DNA from: Actinomycetota bacterium
GTDB taxonomy: Bacteria; Actinomycetota; Thermoleophilia; Gaiellales; Gaiellaceae
DNA length: 10,190 bases
Direction of reading: 5' to 3'
Assembly: GCA_013695295.1 (NCBI GenBank)
Contig: JACDAS010000061.1
Coordinates: forward strand, 1-10,190
The notes beneath the pieces are model-generated. The model saw nothing but the letters and a program-made list of their open reading frames with translations. It was not told the DNA's origin and ran no database searches. The stretch's first letter is position 1; the number at the start of each line of letters is the position of its first letter. The position numbers were made by a program, and so were the translations under genes. Shown here in pieces: positions 1-5,892 of this stretch.

Positions 1-738
1 GTGCGCCTCGGCGCCGGGCTCTCAGGCGGCGAGGACCCGCTCGTGCTCGCGACCGGCGGCTTCCAGGGCTCGTCCGAGCTCGTTGCCCGCTGGATCGCAC
101 CGGCCGGCCCGCTTCGGCTCCGCGCCAACCCGTGGAGCGCCGGCGACGGGCTACGGGCGGGCCTGCGTCGCGGTGCGGCCCTGTCGGCCGGCATGGGCGA
201 GTTCTACGGGCGGAACATGCCGGACGCCGACTTCGCCGAGCGCGACTTCGTCCCGCTCGCCCAGCTCTACGGGCGCCACGCTCGCGTCGTCGACGAGCGG
301 GGCGAGGAGTTCTTCCCGGGGAGGGTGTCCTGGTCGGAGAACGACCTCGTGCAGGCGACTGCGCGCCGCCCGGGCGCGCGCGCCTGGTACCTGCTGGACG
401 AGGAGGCTCTAGAGCGACCCGTGCGAGACGGGACGGTGCGGGAGCTCGCCGAGGCCGCGCCCACCCGCACGGATCCGGCCGACCTGCCCTTTCCGGCCCC
501 ACCCGGAACCGTCGTCGCGGTTCGCGTCTCGCCCGCGATCACCCACACGATCGGCGGGCTTCGCGTCGATTCCCGGGCACGCGTGCTGCGACTTGACGGT
601 ACCCCCGTCGTAGGCCTCTACGCCGCGGGCGCGGACGCAGGAGGAGTCGCGACGGGAGGATACGCCAGCGGTCTGGCGGCAGCCCTCGTCCTCGGCCGGC
701 GCGCCGCCGAGAGCGCCGCGGGCGCAGGCGCCCCTTGA
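1..738 (+). CDS. FAD-dependent oxidoreductase, fumarate reductase/SDH flavoprotein-like (5' partial)
   Basis: This is the C-terminal 245 codons of a flavoprotein whose N-terminus, including the Rossmann GxGxxG FAD site, lies before the window. The GTG at base 1 is only the edge of the sequence and not a supported start. Visible signatures are the LVLATGGFQG strand-turn (about 14-23), the NPWSAGDGLRAG substrate/FAD region (about 43-54), an HTIGGL motif (182-187) typical of the capping/substrate region, and the FAD-closing block GLYAAGADAGGVATGGYASG (205-224). Members of this family oxidise or reduce C-C bonds of dicarboxylates, tricarballylate or ketosteroids using bound FAD. The substrate cannot be told from this fragment. 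The stop is TGA at 736-738. The gene converges on the 62-residue ORF on the other strand, with 54 bp between them. The family call is firm and the specific reaction is unknown. Confidence 0.88.
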   Translation: MRLGAGLSGGEDPLVLATGGFQGSSELVARWIAPAGPLRLRANPWSAGDGLRAGLRRGAALSAGMGEFYGRNMPDADFAERDFVPLAQLYGRHARVVDERGEEFFPGRVSWSENDLVQATARRPGARAWYLLDEEALERPVRDGTVRELAEAAPTRTDPADLPFPAPPGTVVAVRVSPAITHTIGGLRVDSRARVLRLDGTPVVGLYAAGADAGGVATGGYASGLAAALVLGRRAAESAAGAGAP

Positions 739-741
739 GAC

Positions 742-788
742 TCGTTTCAGAATGACGACTCCCCGGCTCAGTGCTGCAGTTGAAACGA
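742..788. repeat. Inverted repeat between convergent genes, possible weak bidirectional terminator
   Basis: TCGTTTCA at 742-749 is the exact reverse complement of TGAAACGA at 781-788, with 31 bases between. It lies wholly in the 54-bp gap between the convergent flavoprotein and small-protein genes, the position where a shared terminator is expected. There is no T tract, and the loop is long for an intrinsic terminator, so a regulator site or chance are alternatives. Confidence 0.3.
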
Positions 789-792
789 ATCC

Positions 793-981
793 TTAGGCGG
801 GCTGGAGGTAGGCGCAGCGGCGGGTATCGCCGGGAAGGGGCGACGGCGCGAGCTTCAGCACGCGAAGCCGACCCTCCTCCTCCTCGACCTCGGTGCCCGG
901 GGCTGGCGGCTCGCCGGGCCGCTCGCGCAGCTCGTAGCCGGTCGGCCTGGACACGAAGAGGAGATGGGTCTCAACCGACAC
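793..981 (-). CDS. Small protein of unknown function, 62 aa, downstream of the sensor kinase
   Basis: I do not recognise a named family. The reading frame is open well upstream, in antisense to the kinase, but only the part after the kinase stop looks like protein. From a GTG at 981-979 it gives MSVETHLLFVSRPTGYELRE followed by RPGEPPAPG, an acidic EVEEEEG run (31-37), a hydrophobic RVLKLAPSPLPGD stretch (40-52), and a C-terminal end with one Cys (56) and CAYLQPA. Alternating hydrophobic residues and Pro/Gly turns suggest a small beta-rich soluble domain. It has no signal peptide or membrane segment. The start lies 10 bp after the kinase TAA (994-992) with no clear Shine-Dalgarno sequence, so translation is probably coupled to the kinase. 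I recall similar small hypothetical proteins in Thermoleophilia genomes, but could not check. Composition is unlike the Arg/Ser/Ala-rich shadow frames around it, which supports real coding. Confidence 0.6.
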   Translation of the reverse strand: MSVETHLLFVSRPTGYELRERPGEPPAPGTEVEEEEGRLRVLKLAPSPLPGDTRRCAYLQPA

Positions 982-991
982 CGCGTCGATG

Positions 992-1678
992 TTAACGACG
1001 GACGACGTGGGCCGGCAGCTCGATTCGTACCCTTGTTCTCCCTTCGCCACCCGGGCTCGCCCGCACGGAGCCTCCGAGCGTTGCCGCGCGCTCCTCGAGG
1101 ATCTCGACGGCGCCGCGCCGGCGCTCGACGGCGCCGTCGTCCACGAGCGTGGCCACCACGCTGCCGGCTCCGGTCCGCCGCACGCCGAGCGCGATCCGCG
1201 AGGGGCCGCGACGGATCGACTGGTTGAGCGCCTCACGCAGGATCTGGAAGAGCGCGACCTCCACCCGCTCGGCCAGCCCGTCGAGGCCTTCGAGCTCGAG
1301 GTCGACCTGAAGCCTGTGCTCGAGGCCGACCTGCTCGGCGAGTGCCTCCAGGGCCGGGCGCAGCCCCTGGTCGCGGAGGACGACCGGCTCGAGGTTGAAG
1401 GAGAGGTCGCGTAGCGAGCGGATTGCTTCCCGGTGACGCTCGAGCGCTTTCGCGAGCACCCGCCTCGCATCCTCGGACCGGCCGTCCTCGATCGCGTGCA
1501 GCACGGCGTCGAGCATGAGCGCGATCCCCGCGAGTGACTGCACCGCCCCGTCGTGGAGGAAGAGCGCGAGACGCCTGCGCTCCTCCTGCTCGGCGGTGAT
1601 CAGCTGGTCGGCAAGGAGCGCGCGTTCCCGCCTTTCCCGGCGCCGCTCGTAGCGGCGCCGCTCGTCGCCCGCGCTCAT
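992..1678 (-). CDS. Soluble NarL-family sensor histidine kinase (HisKA_3) with degenerate ATP-binding motifs
   Basis: The protein has 228 residues with no membrane segment and no recognisable input domain. The N-terminus (5-38) is a charged Arg/Glu helix, likely a coiled coil. The dimerisation/phosphoacceptor helix has the HPK7 pattern LALFLHDGAVQSL with the phosphorylatable His42 followed by Asp43. A HATPase-like region follows (about 120-222), but its nucleotide motifs are poor. The N-box reads REALNQSIRRG (148-158), with Gln153 where Asn is normal. The G1 box is only DDG (180-182), followed by AVE instead of RGF, and the glycine-rich G2/lid is replaced by a short Arg-rich GAVEILEER stretch (189-197). 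It lies 24 bp after the response regulator gene and is its obvious partner. It may be a weak kinase, a phosphatase or a pseudokinase scaffold. The family call is firm; catalytic competence is doubtful. Confidence 0.9.
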   Translation of the reverse strand: MSAGDERRRYERRRERRERALLADQLITAEQEERRRLALFLHDGAVQSLAGIALMLDAVLHAIEDGRSEDARRVLAKALERHREAIRSLRDLSFNLEPVVLRDQGLRPALEALAEQVGLEHRLQVDLELEGLDGLAERVEVALFQILREALNQSIRRGPSRIALGVRRTGAGSVVATLVDDGAVERRRGAVEILEERAATLGGSVRASPGGEGRTRVRIELPAHVVRR

Positions 1679-1702
1679 CTCGCTGCCGGGGCGCTCAGGC
1701 CC

Positions 1703-2323
1703 CTAATCGATGATCGCCTCACGAAGCGCGATCGCCACCGCGTGCGTGCGGGTGTCCGCCTCGAGCTTCGTGAGGATGTGGCGAACATGGCTCTTCACCG
1801 TCTCCTGGCTGATGAAGAGCTTCCCCGCCACGTCCGCGTTCGACATCCCGTCGGCCAGCAGCTGCAGGATCTCGCGCTCGCGACCCGTCAGCATGTCGTC
1901 GCCCTTCGAGGAGAGGAAGGCGGGCATCAGCGCGGGGTCGACGTAGCCCTCGCCGGCGTTCACCTTCTCGATCGCGCGGACGAGCGTGGAGTGCGGCGCC
2001 TCTTTCAGGATGTAGCCCTTGGCGCCCGAGTCGAGCCCACGGCCGAGCAGGCTCCGCTCGCTGAAGGCGGTGAAGATCAGCACCGCGCTCCCCGGGGTCT
2101 GGGCGCTGATCAGCTTCGTCGCCTCGAGCCCGTCCATGCCCGGCATCCGGACGTCCATGATCACGACGTTCGGCCGCCGGCGCTCCGTCAGGGCGACGGC
2201 GCTCTCGCCGTCCGAGGCCTCGCCGATCACCCTGATGTGGGGCGCCCTCGAGAGCGACAGTCGCAGCCCCTCGCGCACGACCTCGTGGTCATCCACGATC
2301 AGGCATGTGATCTCTTCTGCCAT
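1703..2323 (-). CDS. NarL/FixJ-type response regulator with LuxR HTH
   Basis: This is a 206-residue two-domain DNA-binding response regulator, the usual length for the family. The receiver domain (about 5-120) has the acidic pair Asp11-Asp12, the phosphoacceptor Asp57 in VVIMDVRMPGMDG, the switch Thr85 and the conserved Lys107 in YILKEAP, so all catalytic residues are present. The C-terminal LuxR helix-turn-helix (about 143-203) begins LTGREREILQLLADG and has the recognition part SQETVKSHVRHILTKL. It is expected to bind DNA as a phosphorylation-driven dimer. The start is the ATG at 2323-2321. No good Shine-Dalgarno sequence precedes it, but a TAGAAT box sits 10 bp upstream. The kinase follows 24 bp after the stop, and the radical SAM gene ends 46 bp before the start on the same strand. 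The regulon is unknown. Confidence 0.95.
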   Translation of the reverse strand: MAEEITCLIVDDHEVVREGLRLSLSRAPHIRVIGEASDGESAVALTERRRPNVVIMDVRMPGMDGLEATKLISAQTPGSAVLIFTAFSERSLLGRGLDSGAKGYILKEAPHSTLVRAIEKVNAGEGYVDPALMPAFLSSKGDDMLTGREREILQLLADGMSNADVAGKLFISQETVKSHVRHILTKLEADTRTHAVAIALREAIID

Positions 2324-2333
2324 CGGCCCGCGG

Positions 2334-2339
2334 ATTCTA
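2334..2339 (-). promoter_or_regulatory. Candidate -10 element for the response regulator gene
   Basis: On the minus strand TAGAAT (5 of 6 to TATAAT) ends 10 bp before the ATG at 2323, inside the 46-bp gap after the radical SAM gene. A start of transcription about 6-7 bp after it would give an almost leaderless mRNA, which fits the absence of a Shine-Dalgarno sequence. No convincing -35 was found at 16-18 bp, so this is tentative. Confidence 0.35.
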
Positions 2340-2369
2340 CGACGGTAGGCGGCAACCGGCCCAGGCTTC

Positions 2370-3266
2370 TTAGACCGCGAGCGCGAGCTGCTCGGGACCT
2401 GCGGGCGGGGCGAGCGGCTCGGGCCGGCGGTCTGCGACGCCGAGCCGGCGGCGAAGCTCCGCGACGTGCGTTCGAACCGGCTCCGACTCGGCGCGCGGCA
2501 GATAAGCGCGGCCGCCGTAGAGCCGCTCGTACCGGGCGAGCTCGCCGGGCCAGTCCCGGGCCAGGCATTCGAGGAAGTGCTCGCGCGTGCCAGGCTTCAG
2601 GTAGAGGAGGTTGGCCCAGACATGCGTCGCGCCCGCCTGCCGCGCGGCCCTGACGACCTCCGCGAGCTGCTCGGGACGGTCTGAGAGCCCTGGCAGGATC
2701 GGCGCCATTCCGACCCCGGCCTTGACCCCAGCGTCGACGAGGCGCTTCAGCGCGCGCAGCCGTTGGTGGGGAGGAGCCGTTCCGGGCTCGGTGCGGCGCC
2801 AGACCTCGGCGTCGAGCGTCGGCACCGAGAAGTTGACCGAGACGTCTGCGCGCCTGCTCGCCTCCTGGAGGACGTCGATGTCGCGCACGATCATCGGGCC
2901 CCGCGTGATCAGGTTGACCGGATTCCGGGCCGCGGCCAGGACCTCGAGACAGCTCCGCGACAACCGGTATCGCGCCTCGGCGGGCTGGTACGGGTCGGTC
3001 GCGGCCCCGATGGCGACCGTCTCGCCGGACCAGGACGGGCGGGCAAGCTCGCCCGCCAGCACCTCGGCCACGTTGACCTTCACCCGGATCGAGCGCCCGT
3101 ACCGCTCGCCGGGCGGTCGGTCGGCTCGGAGCTCGAAGGCCCGGACGTAGCAGAACGTGCAGCGGTGGGCACAGCCCATGTACGGATTCAGCGACCAGCC
3201 GAAGGCCATTCCCTTGACACGGTTCAGCGCGTTCCGGCAGGGCTCCTCGCGGTACTCGACCTTCAT
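2370..3266 (-). CDS. SPL-family radical SAM protein, Rv2578c-like
   Basis: This 298-residue protein binds a 4Fe-4S cluster and S-adenosylmethionine through the motif CAHRCTFC: Cys32, Cys36 and Cys39 (C-x3-C-x2-C). Other family marks are the N-terminal CRNALNRVKGM block (10-20), NPYMGC just before the cluster, TDPYQPAE (90-97), the ITRG strand (120-123), a SVNFSVPT strand (143-150) and GMAPILPGLSD (186-196). It belongs to the group around mycobacterial Rv2578c, distantly related to spore photoproduct lyase. The substrate is not known to me. It starts at ATG 3266-3264, where the family-type N-terminus begins. The frame stays open through the antisense of the CorC-like gene to 4577, but that extension is a shadow. 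It is shorter at the N-terminus than Rv2578c as I recall it. An SOS-type box 20 bp upstream points to damage-induced expression. The two-component genes follow on the same strand. Confidence 0.9.
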   Translation of the reverse strand: MKVEYREEPCRNALNRVKGMAFGWSLNPYMGCAHRCTFCYVRAFELRADRPPGERYGRSIRVKVNVAEVLAGELARPSWSGETVAIGAATDPYQPAEARYRLSRSCLEVLAAARNPVNLITRGPMIVRDIDVLQEASRRADVSVNFSVPTLDAEVWRRTEPGTAPPHQRLRALKRLVDAGVKAGVGMAPILPGLSDRPEQLAEVVRAARQAGATHVWANLLYLKPGTREHFLECLARDWPGELARYERLYGGRAYLPRAESEPVRTHVAELRRRLGVADRRPEPLAPPAGPEQLALAV

Positions 3267-3279
3267 GGGCTCGCGCTCG

Positions 3280-3309
3280 AGTCTAGAACATACGTTCGTG
3301 AAAGCGCAA
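3280..3309 (-). promoter_or_regulatory. Candidate promoter of the radical SAM gene
   Basis: On the minus strand TTGCGC (complement of 3304-3309) and TAGACT (complement of 3280-3285) are separated by 18 bp, and the SOS-type palindrome lies in that spacer. TAGACT ends 13 bp before the ATG at 3266, so the leader would be very short. LexA bound at the palindrome would cover the promoter core, the expected geometry for repression. Confidence 0.5.
3286..3297. promoter_or_regulatory. LexA-type SOS box (GAAC-N4-GTTC)
   Basis: The bases GAACATACGTTC form the Gram-positive/actinobacterial LexA operator core. Read on the minus strand with its flank it is CGAACGTATGTTCT, which fits the published consensus CGAACRNRYGTTYC except for the last base. 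It lies in the 114-bp divergent gap between the radical SAM and CorC-like genes, 20 bp from the radical SAM start codon and inside its candidate promoter spacer. Binding by LexA is inferred from the motif. Confidence 0.75.
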
Positions 3310-3323
3310 CCGCGGGCTATACT
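3295..3323 (+). promoter_or_regulatory. Candidate promoter of the CorC/HlyC-like gene
   Basis: TATACT (3318-3323, 5 of 6 to consensus) is preceded at exactly 17 bp by TTCGTG (3295-3300), a weak -35. Transcription would begin near 3330 and give a leader of about 50 bases. The -35 overlaps the right half of the SOS box, so LexA could also affect this promoter. Confidence 0.5.
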
Positions 3324-3360
3324 GCGACCGCCATTGGACGACGAGCTCCCGCCTAGTACC

Positions 3361-3383
3361 CGCGCCCCGGAGAGCGGGGCGTG
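3361..3383 (+). promoter_or_regulatory. Hairpin enclosing the ribosome binding site and GTG start of the CorC-like gene
   Basis: Bases 3361-3369 pair with 3375-3383 over nine base pairs (eight Watson-Crick, one G-U), closing a five-base loop GAGAG at 3370-3374. The loop holds the purine-rich Shine-Dalgarno sequence (GGAGAG, 3369-3374) and the distal arm contains the whole GTG start codon (3381-3383). In the mRNA this would compete with ribosome access. No T tract follows, so it does not look like a terminator. Confidence 0.5.
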
Positions 3384-4685
3384 ACGACGATTCTCCAGCT
3401 TGTCGCCGTGTTCCTGATCGTGCTCGGGAACGCGTTCTTCGTCGCGGCCGAGTACGCGCTCGTGACGGCCCGGCGCTCCCGTCTCGACGAGCTGGCGAAG
3501 GCCGGCAACCGCCGGGCGCGGATGGCACTTCGGATCATGAACGACCCCGTCCGGTTCATCGGCACCGTCCAGCTCGGGATCACCGCGTTCTCGATCCTGC
3601 TCGGCGCCGTCGGCGAGCCGCTGGTCGAGCACTTCCTCGAGCCGGCGGTGGCGACGGGCGTCGCCTTCGCGCTCGCCTTCGCGATCGTGACCTACCTGCA
3701 CGTGACGATCGGCGAGCTGGTGCCGAAGGCGGTCGCGCTCGAGCACAACGAGAGCACCGCCCTCTGGGTCGCGCTCCCCGTCGAGGCCTTCTATCTCGCG
3801 ACCTATCCGCTCGTCTGGTTCCTCCAGACCTCGTCGAACGCGATCACGCGGCTGTTCGGCGTATCTCCCTCGGCTGCGGGGGAGGACGACATCCACTCCG
3901 AGGCCGAGTTGAAGATGCTCCTCCGCCGCTCGTCGGACCACGGCGAGATCGAGCAGCACGAGCGCGAGATGCTCTACAAGGTCTTCGACTTCGCCGACCA
4001 GGAGGCCTCCGACGTGATGGTCCCCCGGCCCGAGGTCGTGGCGCTCTCGATCGAGCTGCCCCCCGCGGAGTGCCTCGCCGCCGTCATCGACTCGCCCTAT
4101 ACCCGCTACCCGGTCTACCGGGGCTCGGTCGACCACATCGTGGGGATCCTGCACGTGCGCGACCTCTTCTCCGCCCTGAACGACCGAGGCATCGGGCAGG
4201 TCGAGGTCGAGAGCCTGCTGCGCCAGCCCTACTTTGTCCCCGAGACCAAGGATTTGGCCGCCCTCCTCGCCGACTTCCGGCGGTCGAAGCAGCACATGGC
4301 GATCGTCGTCGACGAGTACGGCGCCATGCAGGGGATCGCGACGCTCGAGGACCTGATCGAGGAGATCATCGGCGAGATCGAGGACGAGTTCGACCTCCCG
4401 GACGAGTCGGTCGAGCGGATCGACGAGACGACGCTCCGCATTGACGGCACATTCCCGATCGACGACTTCAACGAGCAGTTCCACACGGACCTGCCCGTAG
4501 AGGACTTCCACACCATGGCCGGCTTCGTCTTCGGGCGGTTGGGGCGCGCGCCCGAGCAAGGCGACGAGGTCGAGCACGACCGGCTCGCGCTTCGGGTCGT
4601 CGACATCGAGGGAACGCGCATCGAGCGGCTCGAGGTCGAGTTCCTCCCGGCAGGAGAGCCCGTCGAGGAGGCCGTCGAGGGGTAG
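3381..4685 (+). CDS. CorC/HlyC-type membrane protein (DUF21 - CBS pair - CorC_HlyC domain)
   Basis: The 434 residues show the full family architecture and usual length. A DUF21/CNNM-type membrane domain (about 1-165) has hydrophobic segments near 3-28, 60-75, 90-112 and 130-150 and the conserved GELVPK motif (111-116). Next come the linker HGEIEQHEREML (187-198), the first CBS domain with DVMVPRPEVVAL (211-222) and the second with AIVVDEYGAMQGIATLEDLI (307-326). The C-terminal CorC_HlyC transporter-associated domain spans about 345-425. Relatives act in Mg2+/Co2+ export or resistance, with the CBS pair sensing nucleotides; older 'hemolysin' names are mostly misleading. The GTG start is chosen because it keeps the complete first membrane segment and has GGAGAG six bases before it. 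The start codon lies in a stable hairpin. It is divergent from the radical SAM gene, with the SOS box between, and convergent with the sigma-partner gene. Confidence 0.93.
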   Translation: MTTILQLVAVFLIVLGNAFFVAAEYALVTARRSRLDELAKAGNRRARMALRIMNDPVRFIGTVQLGITAFSILLGAVGEPLVEHFLEPAVATGVAFALAFAIVTYLHVTIGELVPKAVALEHNESTALWVALPVEAFYLATYPLVWFLQTSSNAITRLFGVSPSAAGEDDIHSEAELKMLLRRSSDHGEIEQHEREMLYKVFDFADQEASDVMVPRPEVVALSIELPPAECLAAVIDSPYTRYPVYRGSVDHIVGILHVRDLFSALNDRGIGQVEVESLLRQPYFVPETKDLAALLADFRRSKQHMAIVVDEYGAMQGIATLEDLIEEIIGEIEDEFDLPDESVERIDETTLRIDGTFPIDDFNEQFHTDLPVEDFHTMAGFVFGRLGRAPEQGDEVEHDRLALRVVDIEGTRIERLEVEFLPAGEPVEEAVEG

Positions 4686-4705
4686 GGGCGGGCGATCGAG
4701 GTGAG

Positions 4706-4726
4706 GACGCCTAGCGCTGGGGCGTC
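4706..4726. terminator. Short hairpin at a convergent gene end, possible terminator
   Basis: GACGCC (4706-4711) and GGCGTC (4721-4726) are exact inverted repeats around a nine-base loop. The element bridges the 25-bp gap between the CorC-like stop and the last codons of the membrane protein gene on the other strand. It lacks a T tract, so termination is suggested by position only. Confidence 0.3.
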
Positions 4727-5892
4727 AACGCGCGGGCCGCCATCACCACCTGCTCCTTGCTGGGCGCGCTGAGCATCACCGCGAAGTCTCCGTAGCGAAG
4801 CTCACCCGACCAACCCTCCCGATCGTTGCCCGTGACCGCGACCGAGCCCTCGGGCGGGGTCGGGTGGTCGTCCTCGCCGAAGCCGACCCCGTAGCGGCCC
4901 GCGAGGCCGCGCGCCAGGGAGACCCGCACGGCGTCGTAGACGAGCCGGACGAGCACGCCGCTGACCTTGCTGCCGTCGGTCAGCCAGGCCGTCGTGTCGG
5001 AGAGCTCGACCGAGCCGAGCACGTGCCCGGCGAACGAGGGCCCGAGCCAGATGGGAGGTGCGCCGAGCGCACGGGCCGCCTCGGCGAGCGAGATCTTGCG
5101 GCCCTCGGTGACCTCGCCCGTGCTTGGCCGGGGCGACGACGAGGCCTCCCGGAAGTTCGACGGATTGCGCGGCACGGACTCGATCGCCACCACCAGCCAG
5201 TCCGGCGACCGCCGTCCACCCGGGTAGGTCGAGTGGAAGCGGAGAGGGACAGAGGTCTCCGCGTCGACGAGCACCTCTTCCACCGCGCCGCCCGGCCTTG
5301 GAACGAACTCGATCCGCTTCGCCGGCCGCCCGGCTACGGTCGCATCCCCGACGACGCGCGCGTCTCCGCTCGCAAGCGCCTCGCGATACCGCGTGGCGAA
5401 ACCCGTGAGCGAGGGATCGAGCCTGACCGAGAGCGCCGGCCCGGTGATCAGATAGTCGAGCGGCTTCCCCCCGTCCGTCACCGATCGATGGAGCAGTTGC
5501 CGGCGCCGCTCGTCGTACCAGAACTCGTGGCGGTGGACACGTTCGCGCTCGGCGCCGGTTGCGAGATCGACGACCACGTCCTGCGGCCAGGAGTATTCGG
5601 TGACTGCGTGCACCACGGGGCCTGCTCCGACCGCCGCGAGGGCGCGGTCGACTGAGCTCGGTCCGCCGCCTTCCCACGGCGCTAGGAGCAGCAGCGCGGA
5701 CGCAGCCACGACCGCGCCCATCGAAGCGAGCGCGACTCGCGGCCGGCTCAGTCGTGTGGCGCCGGCCCCGCCGGAGCCCGTCGCGCCGCTTCGAAGTCGG
5801 GCGATCTCAGCCACGAGGTGGTGCTTGCGCAGTTCGAGGTGCCCCGGGGGAAGATCGAACCGGGGCGGAGGCGTGAGCTCGGTGGCCGTCAT
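4711..5892 (-). CDS. Single-pass membrane protein, candidate anti-sigma factor of the adjacent ECF sigma
   Basis: The protein has 393 residues. An N-terminal cytoplasmic part (1-52) holds LPPGHLELRKHHLVAEIARL (15-34), and one membrane helix lies near 53-72. A large outer domain of about 320 residues follows. Its first half (about 83-225) has strand patterns with HEFWYDERRRQLLH (122-135), GRPAKRIEF (188-196) and VLVDAETSVPLRF (207-219), resembling RseB/MucB/LolA-like outer domains. The second half is unrecognised. The ATG at 5892-5890 overlaps the sigma factor TGA (5891-5889) as ATGA, with AAAGGA ten bases upstream; a TTG nine bases earlier is less likely. This coupling and the topology suggest an anti-sigma partner. 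The cytoplasmic part lacks the HxxxCxxC zinc motif of ZAS anti-sigmas, and it resembles, from memory, the CU044_5270 family found beside ECF sigma genes. Anti-sigma activity is inferred, not shown. Confidence 0.75.
   Translation of the reverse strand: MTATELTPPPRFDLPPGHLELRKHHLVAEIARLRSGATGSGGAGATRLSRPRVALASMGAVVAASALLLLAPWEGGGPSSVDRALAAVGAGPVVHAVTEYSWPQDVVVDLATGAERERVHRHEFWYDERRRQLLHRSVTDGGKPLDYLITGPALSVRLDPSLTGFATRYREALASGDARVVGDATVAGRPAKRIEFVPRPGGAVEEVLVDAETSVPLRFHSTYPGGRRSPDWLVVAIESVPRNPSNFREASSSPRPSTGEVTEGRKISLAEAARALGAPPIWLGPSFAGHVLGSVELSDTTAWLTDGSKVSGVLVRLVYDAVRVSLARGLAGRYGVGFGEDDHPTPPEGSVAVTGNDREGWSGELRYGDFAVMLSAPSKEQVVMAARALTPQR

Noticed and set aside
1553..2653. 366-codon plus-strand frame across the kinase and response regulator
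   Set aside because: It is antisense to two well-supported genes, with Arg/His/Ala-rich low-information composition and no recognised domain.
3267..4577. Open frame antisense to the CorC-like gene, continuous with the radical SAM protein (735 codons in all)
   Set aside because: The extension mirrors the codon pattern of the CorC-like gene (Val/Asp/Leu/Arg/Glu runs) and has no family signature. The radical SAM family N-terminus starts at 3266 and promoter elements lie in between.
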